A DNA stretch of 64,000 bases from Jeotgalicoccus coquinae (GCF_014207425.1 NZ_JACHFF010000004.1:1-64000); one strand, 5' to 3'; positions 9,666 to 18,438 are shown, counted from the first letter of the stretch. The notes: a model not told the origin generated them from the sequence alone. Made by a program: numbers and translations.

Positions 9666-10643
9666 ATGGATACATTAACACATACATTAATGGGCGGGGC
9701 GATAGTCGGCCTCGCCCACATCGATCCTGCAGTGGATCCAGTGTCTGCCGGATTTATAACGACTGTTGTCGGCGCTTCACTGATTCCCGATCTCGATACA
9801 GTATCAAAAATGAAAAATAATGCAGTATATATTAAAAACCACAGAGGTATTACACACTCATTGCCGTTTACAATTGTTATCTGGCCCCTGCTGCTTGCTG
9901 TATTAAGCAGTACGTTTTTCGGACTGCCATTTATTAATATGTATCTGTGGTCGCTGTTTGCAGTATCACTCCATGTATTTTCGGACATATTCAATGCTTA
10001 CGGCACTCAGGCACTCAGGCCGCTCAATCATACATGGCTGCAGCTCGGCTTTATTAATACGATAGATATACCGATAATTGTCATGCACATTATGTACTTT
10101 ACACTGTGGTTCATCGGATTTAATCCGGTTACGCTGTTTATTATATTATATGCTGCAATGATTCTTTACTATATTGCGCGGTTTATCTACCAGAAATTTT
10201 TAATTAATAAAATTAAAGAGCGTCTGCCGAATGATTCTATTACGCGTGTATTTTGTCTTCCGACACTCCGCTTCAATGAATGGCGTGTAGTCGTCGTAGC
10301 AGAAAAAGCATATTATGTCGGCCGTACTTTTAAAGGCCAGGTTGTTTTTTACGACCGCTTTGAAAAAATCGGTCCGCTCGAGGGTGAATTATTTGAAGCA
10401 GTTAAGGATGACGAAAACTTCATATCCTTTACATTCTTCTCTTCTATATACAGATATGAAATTAAAGAGCTCTCGGAAGATACTGTGGAAGTCAGATATA
10501 TCGATCTCAGATATTTAAAAGACGGTCATTATCCTTTCGTCTGCATTATGCATCTCGACAAGGATGATTATGAAGTACAGTCGAGTTACACCGGATGGGT
10601 GTATTCAGAAACTAAACTGCAGCAAAAAGTAGCCAATAATTAA
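9666..10643 (+). CDS. YfhP-like membrane-bound metal-dependent hydrolase (DUF457)
   Basis: 325 residues. DTLTHTLMGG at the N-terminus, LIPDLDT (about 38), NHRGITHS (about 58) and HVFSDIFNAYG (about 104) give the conserved His/Asp set of the YdjM/DUF457 family. Several transmembrane helices lie between about 60 and 175, and a soluble C-terminal domain follows. B. subtilis YfhP is the nearest named relative and lies near mutY there. Substrate unknown for the family. RBS CGGAGTG before the ATG. It ends at a strong terminator facing the TagG-like gene. Confidence 0.82.
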   Translation: MDTLTHTLMGGAIVGLAHIDPAVDPVSAGFITTVVGASLIPDLDTVSKMKNNAVYIKNHRGITHSLPFTIVIWPLLLAVLSSTFFGLPFINMYLWSLFAVSLHVFSDIFNAYGTQALRPLNHTWLQLGFINTIDIPIIVMHIMYFTLWFIGFNPVTLFIILYAAMILYYIARFIYQKFLINKIKERLPNDSITRVFCLPTLRFNEWRVVVVAEKAYYVGRTFKGQVVFYDRFEKIGPLEGELFEAVKDDENFISFTFFSSIYRYEIKELSEDTVEVRYIDLRYLKDGHYPFVCIMHLDKDDYEVQSSYTGWVYSETKLQQKVANN

Positions 10644-10646
10644 ATG

Positions 10647-10680
10647 ACAGCATGCCTAAGATTCAGGCATGCTGTTTTTT
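10647..10680. terminator. Bidirectional terminator
   Basis: Arms ACAGCATGCCT and AGGCATGCTGT with a T-tract on the plus strand; it separates the convergent yfhP-like and TagG-like genes. Confidence 0.85.
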
Positions 10681-11417
10681 TCATTATATAATTGTATTTT
10701 CATTTTGTTATACGACTCGAACATCCATAAATATAATATAGCCACCTGAGTGACATACAATACATCAAACGGCAGACGGTTTACACTCCATGCCTGATGA
10801 ATGGCATTATTCTGCAGTCCGTTGATTACATAATAAAATGGATTGAGACTGAAAATATTTTCAAGCACTGACGGCAGCTGCTCCGGAAGATAAAATACCG
10901 GGACGATTAAAAGAACTATTACAAACAGCACCGGATTGATTTTATTCGTATTGACGTGCATCGAGACACCTAAAAACAGCATCGTAAACGGAATGACTAA
11001 AATTACGCCGAGCAGTATATAATACAGCAGCGAGTAAATGTTCATCATCCAGTTATCGACAAACAGTGCTGTAAAAGCACTGTACATCGTAATAAATACC
11101 ATAAACATAATGGTCTGGTAAATCATTGTCGGCAGTATTCTTAAATACAGCGGTATATAATTTACTTTTAAAATAGAGTCTTTAACATACGCTTCGTTCT
11201 TATTCAGAATAACCATGCTGAATATCCACACTGCCGCCATAAAGCCGACCGCTCCGTAGAGAACCCGGACCATGGTACTGTCATCGGCCGTCATAAAACC
11301 GATAAATAAAAGTGCGAGTCCGGTAATGTAGATGAGCATGGGTGATAAGTTCAACAGCGTAAACCTGTCCGCCTGCCTGAACACGCGTCTCAGCAAGTAT
11401 TTAAATCTGTAGTTCAT
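10656..11417 (-). CDS. ABC-2 type permease resembling TagG/TarG
   Basis: 253 residues with about six hydrophobic segments, and the short N-terminal amphipathic helix plus ending pattern of ABC-2 polysaccharide exporters. The SLNPFYYVINGLQNNAI segment (about 190) resembles the motif near the last helices of TagG/TarG. It starts about 10 bp after the TagH-like gene, so the two likely form one complex. The canonical TarGH pair for wall teichoic acid is expected elsewhere on the chromosome, so this would be a divergent paralogue. Substrate unknown. Confidence 0.65.
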   Translation of the reverse strand: MNYRFKYLLRRVFRQADRFTLLNLSPMLIYITGLALLFIGFMTADDSTMVRVLYGAVGFMAAVWIFSMVILNKNEAYVKDSILKVNYIPLYLRILPTMIYQTIMFMVFITMYSAFTALFVDNWMMNIYSLLYYILLGVILVIPFTMLFLGVSMHVNTNKINPVLFVIVLLIVPVFYLPEQLPSVLENIFSLNPFYYVINGLQNNAIHQAWSVNRLPFDVLYVTQVAILYLWMFESYNKMKIQLYNEKNSMPES

Positions 11418-11427
11418 ATCCGCCCAC

Positions 11428-12915
11428 CTACCTTATTAAGTAATTCCAGTTATTCTCAACACTGTCGTAAATCATAAAGCCCTGGTCCACTCTGAAAATA
11501 GTGACCTCGCCGGAAAGGTTTAAATCTTCCGTTATGGTATTTTTTTCAGCACCTTCGAATTCCATGGAGAATACAGTATCTCCGCTGAAATGATACGTTA
11601 TTGGAATGCCCGCCACACTGCCGTGGTTTTCATCAAGCACATCGAATGTAATATTCTGTTCAAGGAATTCACGGCTGCCGTTTAAGTAATTTGAATAGAA
11701 CATATAGTTATTCTGAATTACCGGACTGGCATATTCAAGAAGTGACATAAAGTCATCTTCCGTATAAAGACTTGCCGGATTGAAATAAATCACTTCATCG
11801 TGCTTTACTGCTGCTTCGGCATTCCCGTAACTTACAGTATAAGTTTCTTCATCGGTATCAGTGACTTCAAGCAGTGTATACTGCGGCAGTGATGTACCGT
11901 CAATTTCGAGACCGTCTCTGTCAACAAATGCATATGACAATCGTTCTGATGTGACTTCTCCACCCATGTTCTGCTGTTCTTCGGTAAATGTCGGTGTTTC
12001 TCCGATAAACGAGATGTTCATAAATATCACGAGTGCCGACAGCACCATAATGAAAGCCAGTACAAGTGTTACGATTATTTTTCTTATATTAATATTATCG
12101 AGTATTGAAGCCTGCTGTTTACCGAGACGCTTAAAGTTTTCATTATACATCTCATCTTCATAAACATGACGTTTCCATTCAAGATCGAACAATGCTTCCT
12201 GCTCAATATTTTTAACCATGCTTTTTTCGCGTAAATACTTATTGTAGCTTTCAACACCCTGTTCCACACTGCCTTCAAAGCGGATCTGCCCATAGCTGAC
12301 CCATGTAAAATAGTTTGCTATTTTCTCTATTGGTTCAAGCGATGTTTCCAGGAGCAGTATTCCCCTGCCGCTGTTCTCGTGCATATTGACGACACTCCGG
12401 AATTTATTTAAATCCCCGAGGTATTTGTGGAAATTAGTATAGATAATTACTTCAACTTCGATTAATGCTGATATTTCGAGCAGGATGTGCGCCAGCTGTT
12501 TACGGCTTAAATCTTTCATTTTCTTTTTCAGATTATTACCGATGACCGGTTTGTTGTGCAGCATTTCAACTGTCTCTGCAAATTGTTTCCCGCTCTTATA
12601 CTCTTCCAACAGCTCCTCGATAAAGAAACTAAGGCTAAATGGATTATTAATATGATCCATAACATCAAGACTCAGAATACCGCCGTGGGTTTTAACTTTT
12701 CCCGTGACGGGATTTAATGTACCGGACAGTACTTCTTTAATATAAAACAAAGTTTCGGCATCACTTAAGAGGCCGAGCACTTCGCCTTCATATAAATGAA
12801 TATTAATATTTTTAAGTTGTACCGAGCCTGCATTGCCGAGCATGCGCTTTTTAAATTTTTTTGCTTCTTTGCTATAAGATAAGTCCAGCCCTTTTAACAA
12901 AATTTGGTTTTTCAT
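11428..12915 (-). CDS. TagH-like ABC protein with degenerate ATPase and extracytoplasmic domain
   Basis: 495 residues. Residues 1-235 align by eye with TagH-type ATPases: GEVLGLL, GTLNPVTGKV, an LS-x-K-Q signature-like segment (136-140) and the closing YGQIRFEGSVEQGVESYNKY. The nucleotide-binding residues are gone: the P-loop position (48-56) reads GLLSDAETL with no lysine, LSGG is LSRKQ, and Walker B (155-164) reads EVIIYTNFHK with no Asp-Glu. A transmembrane helix (278-304) is followed by a ~190-residue extracytoplasmic domain that I do not recognise. The start overlaps the yfhH stop (TAATG). It may be a regulatory or structural partner of the TagG-like permease; an active ATPase is unlikely. 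Confidence 0.7.
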   Translation of the reverse strand: MKNQILLKGLDLSYSKEAKKFKKRMLGNAGSVQLKNINIHLYEGEVLGLLSDAETLFYIKEVLSGTLNPVTGKVKTHGGILSLDVMDHINNPFSLSFFIEELLEEYKSGKQFAETVEMLHNKPVIGNNLKKKMKDLSRKQLAHILLEISALIEVEVIIYTNFHKYLGDLNKFRSVVNMHENSGRGILLLETSLEPIEKIANYFTWVSYGQIRFEGSVEQGVESYNKYLREKSMVKNIEQEALFDLEWKRHVYEDEMYNENFKRLGKQQASILDNINIRKIIVTLVLAFIMVLSALVIFMNISFIGETPTFTEEQQNMGGEVTSERLSYAFVDRDGLEIDGTSLPQYTLLEVTDTDEETYTVSYGNAEAAVKHDEVIYFNPASLYTEDDFMSLLEYASPVIQNNYMFYSNYLNGSREFLEQNITFDVLDENHGSVAGIPITYHFSGDTVFSMEFEGAEKNTITEDLNLSGEVTIFRVDQGFMIYDSVENNWNYLIR

Positions 12916-13241
12916 TATCTGACCTGTTTAGGCAGCTGCAGCATACTTACAGGAATAGCTGATTCTTTTTCATCACCATTCACGAAAAAGCCCCAGACAA
13001 ATATTCCTTTCATATACTCTACTTTAAAGTAATGATCGTCCTGGCTGATTACTTTATAAATCTTGCCGTTCTCAATTTGGGACAGATCAATCAGATAGCA
13101 TTCTGCAATAATAACCTGGCGCTCCAGCACGCGGTATTCGTTTTCGACACCCATCATTTCCGCACGTCTCATCGCTTCGCGTTTCGTTTGAATATAATGG
13201 TTTAACTCTTTGCGAGTCATTTTACTTAATGATTCATCCAT
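12915..13241 (-). CDS. YfhH family protein (DUF1811)
   Basis: 108 residues, no membrane segment or signal peptide. The helical N-terminus (MTRKELNHYIQTKREAMRRAEMMG) followed by a small beta-rich C-terminal half ending VSMLQLP fits the YfhH/DUF1811 family, whose B. subtilis member lies directly after recX as here. Its start lies inside the end of recX (8-bp overlap) and its stop overlaps the start of the TagH-like gene, so the four genes are translationally coupled. Molecular function unknown. Confidence 0.8.
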   Translation of the reverse strand: MDESLSKMTRKELNHYIQTKREAMRRAEMMGVENEYRVLERQVIIAECYLIDLSQIENGKIYKVISQDDHYFKVEYMKGIFVWGFFVNGDEKESAIPVSMLQLPKQVR

Positions 13242-14004
13242 CGTTCATTCCGCCTAACTTTTCACTGATTTTATCATAAGCGTACCCTTTGCTCATCATT
13301 GCCGCAATCATTTTCTGCTTGAGCTTAAATCCGCTTTCTTTTTTCTGATACCTATTATAATATTTTTCAAAGTCTTTCTCAAAATAAGAATCTTCATCAA
13401 AGTCATCATCAAAATTTATCAGCTCAAAATGATGGCTTCTGTAACCTCTCAGTGTCAGCTTTTCACGCAGTTTCTGTTTGAACTGGGAATATGAACCTCT
13501 GTGAGTACGCAGAAATTTATCTTTTAATTTATTCATGCGCTCGCTGTCGACCAGTTCGTCAAAGGCCTGTGTTTCTTCATAGATTGTGCTTTCCGGAATA
13601 GAGTACTTCTTCAGTTCTCTCTGCAGATGTCCCGGACCTTTATCTGTAGTATTAAGCAGTGTATTTCTTAAAGAACGGGCATAGTTCTCATCATTTAAAT
13701 ATCCTTCATCCTGCAGACGGTATATCGTCCGGCTGACTATCTCATCTTCGTATTCTTCGCTGAGATAGTCTCCCATTTCTTTAATCGAACGGATTTTATA
13801 ACTGATATATTTAATCGCGGCAACGTAAGCCTGATCGTACTGTATGTTCTGAACGATTTCATTAAACTCTTCTTCGTCCAGTTCCTTGCCCGGAATCAGC
13901 ACATAGCGTACCAGTGATTCCTCGTGTACTTTTACGGACTGTCCGTCATCAAATAATACGTCGTACATTTCCCGCTTCAGTTTTACAATGCGCTTGATTT
14001 TCAT
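13234..14004 (-). CDS. recX: Recombination regulator RecX
   Basis: 256 residues with the RecX three-helix repeats: ALKYISYK-type helices around 65-110 (KSIKEMGDYL, DEGYLNDENYARSLRN), the GPGHLQREL segment (about 129) and C-terminal repeats to about 250. RecX binds RecA filaments and limits recombination/SOS activity. RBS GGAG before the ATG. It heads the recX-yfhH-tagH-like-tagG-like run and follows the thioesterase gene by 5 bp, so that gene may belong to the same operon. Confidence 0.9.
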   Translation of the reverse strand: MKIKRIVKLKREMYDVLFDDGQSVKVHEESLVRYVLIPGKELDEEEFNEIVQNIQYDQAYVAAIKYISYKIRSIKEMGDYLSEEYEDEIVSRTIYRLQDEGYLNDENYARSLRNTLLNTTDKGPGHLQRELKKYSIPESTIYEETQAFDELVDSERMNKLKDKFLRTHRGSYSQFKQKLREKLTLRGYRSHHFELINFDDDFDEDSYFEKDFEKYYNRYQKKESGFKLKQKMIAAMMSKGYAYDKISEKLGGMNDG

Positions 14005-14009
14005 TCAGA

Positions 14010-14519
14010 TCACTCCAATAAATCAGATGCGAAAAAGTTGCTCAGTGATTTGCTGCGTTCTTTTCTTTCCAGACGGCGTTCCGAGCGCTCTTTGCCGGTA
14101 TCGTTCAGCCATTGCAGGCGTTCTGTATCCGGTTCAATTTTAGGTACTTCAACAGTGTTGTTATTTTCATCCAGTGCAACAAATGTTAAGAATGAAAATG
14201 CAGCAAGTTCTTTGCCGGATTCTCTCGTTAAATCTTCTTTTGAAATTTTAACCATAACTTCCATCGAGCTGCGTCCGGTATGAGTGACCATTGCTTCAAG
14301 CATGACAATTTCACCTACGTGAATCGGACGCAGAAAGTCCATAGAGTCAATAGATGCTGTCACTACCGCTTCCCTGCAATGACGGCGCGCACTAATTGCT
14401 GCGACATCATCTACATACTGCAGCAGTCTCCCCCCGAATAATGTACCGTGAGAATTCGAGTCCGGCGGCAGTACGTTAGCCATTTTTACTGCATATGATT
14501 CAGACATTAATTTCTTCAT
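14010..14519 (-). CDS. Acyl-CoA thioesterase (hotdog fold, YkhA-like)
   Basis: About 169 residues from the ATG with RBS AAAGGGGAG; an in-frame ATG 14 codons upstream has no ribosome binding site and is rejected as start. The HGTLFGGRLLQYVDDVAAISARRH segment (about 24-46) is the hotdog active-site helix with the conserved Gly-Gly and Asp of YkhA/YciA thioesterases, followed by SIDSMDFLRPI. It hydrolyses acyl-CoAs in the cytoplasm; preferred chain length cannot be told. Confidence 0.88.
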   Translation of the reverse strand: MKKLMSESYAVKMANVLPPDSNSHGTLFGGRLLQYVDDVAAISARRHCREAVVTASIDSMDFLRPIHVGEIVMLEAMVTHTGRSSMEVMVKISKEDLTRESGKELAAFSFLTFVALDENNNTVEVPKIEPDTERLQWLNDTGKERSERRLERKERSKSLSNFFASDLLE

Positions 14520-14579
14520 ATATAACTCCCCTTTATGAATAAAAATAGAGGAGATTTGCATCCCCTCTACGTAAGTTTC

Positions 14580-14735
14580 TTATATTTTGCGCTCAAGCGC
14601 TTCTTCCGGTGTATCGATCACAAGTGCCTCTTTACTGTGGAACGCTTGTGCCAGGAAGTAATAAAGCACCGCTGCAAAACCAAGAATTGCAAATACAAAT
14701 GATAATACGACTAAAAGCATTAGCCAGCTGCCCAT
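14580..14735 (-). CDS. Small single-pass membrane protein
   Basis: 51 residues from the ATG preceded by GAGGAGG. One long hydrophobic helix (about 3-28), then a short acidic/basic tail with TPEEALERKI. It stands alone between the thioesterase and aminopeptidase genes. I do not recognise the family; similar tiny membrane proteins of unknown function are common in staphylococci. The strong RBS and tidy end support it as a real gene. Confidence 0.6.
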   Translation of the reverse strand: MGSWLMLLVVLSFVFAILGFAAVLYYFLAQAFHSKEALVIDTPEEALERKI

Positions 14736-14817
14736 AAAAATCCTCCTCAACAGAATTTTCCAATATAACAATTAGTTAAATTGTATCATATTTTCAAATG
14801 AATTGTGGGCTATTTTT

Positions 14818-16050
14818 TTAAAATGCCCAATTCCCTTCAATGAAGACAGGTGATTCTCTGCCCTCTTTATCCACCCCGTAAATATTCAGCTTGCCGGAGC
14901 CGATCATAAAATCGACGTGAGTGATTGAATCGTTTAAACCGGCGCTGTCCAGCTCTTCACGCGACATCTCTTTACCACCCTGCACTGAAAATGCATATGC
15001 ACTGCCGAGAGCAATATGACATGAAGCATTTTCATCAAATAAGGTGTTGTAAAATAGAATGCCTTTGTTTGAAATTGGTGAATCAAACGGTACAAGCGCA
15101 ACTTCGCCAAGACGTTTGGAACCCGCATCTGTATCGATAATATTTTTCAAAATGTCATAGCCTTTTTCAGCTGTGTAATCTACGACTTCACCATCTTTAA
15201 AAGTCAGTTTAAAGTCATCGATAATATTTCCGCCGTGGCTTAACGGCAATGTGTTGGTTACATAGCCGTCAACCCGATTTTTATCGGGTGCCGTGAATAC
15301 TTCTTCTGTCGGCATATTTGCCATGAATGAGTCACCGTTTGAATCAGTGCTCGATGCACCTGCCCATAAGTGATTGTCAGGCAGACCGATAGTTAAATCA
15401 GTGCCCGGTGCTTCATAGCGTAAAGCAGTGAACTGCTTGCCGTTTAAATAATCCACTTTGTCATGCAGTGTTTTATCATGCTCAAGCCATGCTTCGACAG
15501 GATTCTCAACATCTGCGCGCACCGTGTACAGAATTAATTCAAGCAGTGCATTGACCGCTTCATCGTCCGGCAGTTCAGGGTAAACAAGACGTGCCCACTC
15601 CACTGATGGATAACCTGCAACACACCACGAATGGAAATCGCTCTGCGTGCGGCCTGAGAATTCTTTAAATGCCTGACCTGATGCAACCTGCATTGCCTGA
15701 AGTTTTTTAGGGGAAACGTCTTTTAACAGTTCCGGCGAGCTTGAAATAATGCTCAGGAAACCTGCTTTTTTATCACTGTAGTACATTCGATCGTCAACCT
15801 GGAAGTCATGCACAACCGCAAGCTCCTCTTCGTCACGGTATGTCGCATTCAGTCTTGAAATCGTGTCGTCACCTAACGATACTTTAACTTCTTTGGAGCC
15901 TCTCTCGTAAGCAATCTTTGTTACGAGTCTGACAAGCGGCAATGCGTCAGTCGTTGCTCTGATGTATAATCTTTTGCCGTCGGTAATATTAATGCCGACA
16001 TCAACGAGGAGTTCTGCGTATTTATATAACTTCTGTTCAATATTCATCAT
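14818..16050 (-). CDS. ampS: Aminopeptidase of peptidase family M29 (AmpS)
   Basis: 410 residues, full length for family M29. Family segments visible include DVGINITDGKRLYIRA near the N-terminus, GYPSVEWARLVYPEL (about 155), and the C-terminal metal-site region with HGGNIIDDFKLTF (about 272), NASCHIALGSAY (about 335) and HVDFMIGSGKLNIYGVD (about 379), giving the expected His and Asp ligands. It is a two-metal cytoplasmic aminopeptidase removing N-terminal residues from peptides. The DUF1128 gene upstream ends 7 bp away, so they are co-transcribed. The RBS is weak. Confidence 0.92.
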   Translation of the reverse strand: MMNIEQKLYKYAELLVDVGINITDGKRLYIRATTDALPLVRLVTKIAYERGSKEVKVSLGDDTISRLNATYRDEEELAVVHDFQVDDRMYYSDKKAGFLSIISSSPELLKDVSPKKLQAMQVASGQAFKEFSGRTQSDFHSWCVAGYPSVEWARLVYPELPDDEAVNALLELILYTVRADVENPVEAWLEHDKTLHDKVDYLNGKQFTALRYEAPGTDLTIGLPDNHLWAGASSTDSNGDSFMANMPTEEVFTAPDKNRVDGYVTNTLPLSHGGNIIDDFKLTFKDGEVVDYTAEKGYDILKNIIDTDAGSKRLGEVALVPFDSPISNKGILFYNTLFDENASCHIALGSAYAFSVQGGKEMSREELDSAGLNDSITHVDFMIGSGKLNIYGVDKEGRESPVFIEGNWAF

Positions 16051-16057
16051 ATAACCA

Positions 16058-16255
16058 CTACTTTCTCATTTTTGATAATTCTTCGATAATCGCTGACTGT
16101 TCGCCTGCTGAAATCTGGCGGCGTGATTCAAGCATCTCTTTAATATCATTTAACTCGCTGATTTTTTCATCGCTGTAATCGTCAGCTTTAAATACACTTT
16201 TATTTACTACATTTAACTTCTTAATTATATCGTTTAAAATCTGCTCTTTATCCAT
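16058..16255 (-). CDS. DUF1128/UPF0435 family protein (YfkK-like)
   Basis: 65 residues, mostly helical, soluble, with the family pattern IIKKLNVVNKSVF near the N-terminus and an EELSKMRK-type ending. Members are short proteins of unknown function in Bacilli. The strong RBS AAAGGGG and the tight spacing to ampS make it the first gene of a two-gene operon. Confidence 0.85.
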   Translation of the reverse strand: MDKEQILNDIIKKLNVVNKSVFKADDYSDEKISELNDIKEMLESRRQISAGEQSAIIEELSKMRK

Positions 16256-16379
16256 GATGATCCCCTTTCTCTTCCTTAATAACTATCTTAACAAATTATA
16301 ATAAAAATATATATCTTCTTACAAATCCGGGGAAAAACTGTTTTCTATCTTCATTACGCTTAATTTCTTATGCTAAAAA

Positions 16380-16405
16380 GTTTATACTTAGTAAATATAG
16401 GTTAT
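16380..16405 (+). promoter_or_regulatory. SigB-like promoter of the YtxH-like gene
   Basis: GTTTAT (16380-16385), 14-bp spacer, GGTTAT (16400-16405), compared with the staphylococcal/Bacillus SigB consensus GTTTAA-N12-15-GGGTAT. Each hexamer has one mismatch. The YtxH family includes general stress proteins, which supports the reading. Confidence 0.45.
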
Positions 16406-16439
16406 ATTTAATAGAAAGCTAATCAAAGGAGAATCAGTT

Positions 16440-16757
16440 ATGAAAAACAAACTAGTACCAGCTATAGTAATTGGAGCCGCTGTCGGCGGATTAATTGCAT
16501 TAATCGATAAAGGCACACGCGACTCTGTAGTTTCAAATACTAAGAGCATTAAACATTACGCATCGAATCCTGATGATCTTAAACAGCGCTTCAATGAACC
16601 GTCAGGTGAACCATCTAAAGTCGAAATGATTAAAGATGAAGTTTTATTCTGGAAAGATACAATCGAAGAAATCCGCCGTAACAACCCGGAACTTGAGCGT
16701 GCAATTATGGATGCTAAAGATACATTCCAGGCTAAACGCGAGAAAAAATTAAATTAA
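16440..16757 (+). CDS. YtxH-domain-like small protein
   Basis: 105 residues. The N-terminus holds a single small-residue-rich hydrophobic segment (LVPAIVIGAAVGGLIALI, about 5-22) followed by a charged, helical remainder, the layout of YtxH/general-stress small proteins. RBS AAAGGAG. A SigB-like promoter lies upstream and a short terminator follows before the YihY gene. Function unknown; membrane-associated stress protein is inference from family and promoter. Confidence 0.65.
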   Translation: MKNKLVPAIVIGAAVGGLIALIDKGTRDSVVSNTKSIKHYASNPDDLKQRFNEPSGEPSKVEMIKDEVLFWKDTIEEIRRNNPELERAIMDAKDTFQAKREKKLN

Positions 16758-16765
16758 AACTAAAC

Positions 16766-16791
16766 AGGACTATATCGCTATAGTCCTTTTA
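16766..16791 (+). terminator. Terminator after the YtxH-like gene
   Basis: Arms AGGACTATA and TATAGTCCT, loop TCGC, then TTTTATTTT. It may be partly read through into the YihY gene, whose start lies 20 bp further on. Confidence 0.75.
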
Positions 16792-16810
16792 TTTTAGGTG
16801 AGGTGAAGTT

Positions 16811-17851
16811 ATGTCTAAACATGAAACATCATCAAAGCTCTTAAATCAGATTAAAGAAGAAAAAGAAGAAGAAGAAAAAAAGAAATACAGAAACGGCGAT
16901 GTTTTTGTCGATAAAATTAATTTCAAATCAAAAAAACCAAAGAAACCTGATGAACATATTTATGTCTCCAAAATTAATAAACCTGCAAAAATTAAAGAGG
17001 ATGCAGGATTTTTAAATCGTCTTTTATTCAGATTTTCTCATGACAACACTACGGGAATGGCTGCACAGCTTGCGCATTACTTCCTGCTTGCGATATTCCC
17101 TCTGTTAATATTCCTGTTATCAATCGTTCCTCTGTTCAAAATTGAACCGGATCTTATTGCAGGATTTATTCAGGATTATTCACCTTCGGAAATTTCAGGA
17201 CTGCTTGAAGGTATTATTACCGACGTACTGAACAACTCCGGCGGCGGTATTCTGTCGATCGGTTTAATTTTGACACTGTGGTCTGCATCAAACGGTATGA
17301 CAGCCCTTATGAACGCATTTAACGTTGCATACGACGTCGAAGACAGCCGTAACTTTATCGTTGCAAAATTACTGTCTGTATTCTTTACAGTTATTTTATC
17401 GTTATCAGTCATCCTTACATTTGTACTGATTGTGTTCGGCGAACAGATTGGGAACCTGATGTTCGGCGTTATCGGACTCGATGATCAATTCTCATTTGTC
17501 TGGAACCTGGTCAGAAGTATTTTACCGGTACTGCTCGTGTTCGTAGTATTCTTCATTATGTACATGACGGCGCCTAACATTAAACTTAAAATTAAATCTG
17601 TTATTCCGGGTACTATCTTTACGACAGTGGCATTCCTCGCTGCATCGTGGGGCTTCAGTTACTACGTATCGAACTTCGGTAACTACTCGGCAACTTACGG
17701 TTCAATCGCCGGTGTAATTATTTTAATTTTCTGGTTGTACATTACTGGTGTTATAATAATTCTGGGTGCGCAGATTAACTCTATTCTTCACAAGCGCGCG
17801 GTACTGGAAGAAGAAAAAACACAAAGTAATGAAGAGGAAGTGTCAGTTTAA
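16811..17851 (+). CDS. YihY/BrkB-family inner-membrane protein
   Basis: 346 residues. A very lysine/glutamate-rich cytoplasmic N-terminus (about 1-65) precedes six transmembrane segments of the YihY/BrkB family, with family patterns MAAQLAHYFLLAIFPLLI (about 78) and LWSASNGMTALMNAFNVAYDV (about 157) and a late YGSIAGVIILIFWLYITG (about 296). Once mis-annotated as RNase BN; true function unsettled. The next gene starts two bases after its stop. RBS GGTGAGGTG. Confidence 0.87.
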   Translation: MSKHETSSKLLNQIKEEKEEEEKKKYRNGDVFVDKINFKSKKPKKPDEHIYVSKINKPAKIKEDAGFLNRLLFRFSHDNTTGMAAQLAHYFLLAIFPLLIFLLSIVPLFKIEPDLIAGFIQDYSPSEISGLLEGIITDVLNNSGGGILSIGLILTLWSASNGMTALMNAFNVAYDVEDSRNFIVAKLLSVFFTVILSLSVILTFVLIVFGEQIGNLMFGVIGLDDQFSFVWNLVRSILPVLLVFVVFFIMYMTAPNIKLKIKSVIPGTIFTTVAFLAASWGFSYYVSNFGNYSATYGSIAGVIILIFWLYITGVIIILGAQINSILHKRAVLEEEKTQSNEEEVSV

Positions 17852-17852
17852 A

Positions 17853-18422
17853 ATGACTTTATTGGAAGATTTGCTCGCAGCAAACGAGGCTTTCGTTAAG
17901 AATGAAGAATTCAAAGCTTTTAAAACCGATAAAACACCAAACAAGAAAGCAGTTTTTTTAACTTGTATGGATACAAGATTATCAGAACTGTCGATTAAGG
18001 CATTGGGCTTAAAGAACGGCGACATCAAACAGATTAAAAATGCCGGTGCAGTAGTTTCACACCCGTACGGAAGTACGATGCGCAGTCTGCTCGTTGCAGT
18101 ATACGCACTTGGTGTGGACGAAGTTTACATTATGGGACACTATGACTGCGGATTCGGTGCATTACAGCCGGAGCCGGTTATTGAAGAAATGAAAAACCGT
18201 GGTATCACTGCGGAGACATTTGAAACACTTGAATACTCAGGTATCGAAGTTTCCGACTGGCTGAAAGGCTTCGACAGTGTCGAGGAAAGTGTCAGAGAAA
18301 CAGTAGATAACGTCAAGAATCATCCGCTGATGGCTAAATCAGTACCCGTACACGGCATGATTATCGACCCTGAAACAGGGAAAGTTGATCTTGTTATAAA
18401 TGGATATGACAAAGCGGAATAG
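17853..18422 (+). CDS. Beta-class carbonic anhydrase
   Basis: 189 residues from the ATG immediately after the YihY stop codon; an upstream in-frame start would run through the YihY coding sequence. The zinc site is complete: C38 with D40-x-R42 (TCMDTR), H96 and C99 (GHYDCG). The protein interconverts CO2 and bicarbonate. It belongs to the small single-domain YtiB-like branch. GAGGAAG 12 nt upstream is a passable RBS, and translation coupling with YihY is likely. Confidence 0.88.
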   Translation: MTLLEDLLAANEAFVKNEEFKAFKTDKTPNKKAVFLTCMDTRLSELSIKALGLKNGDIKQIKNAGAVVSHPYGSTMRSLLVAVYALGVDEVYIMGHYDCGFGALQPEPVIEEMKNRGITAETFETLEYSGIEVSDWLKGFDSVEESVRETVDNVKNHPLMAKSVPVHGMIIDPETGKVDLVINGYDKAE

Positions 18423-18438
18423 AATATCAGACATGTTG

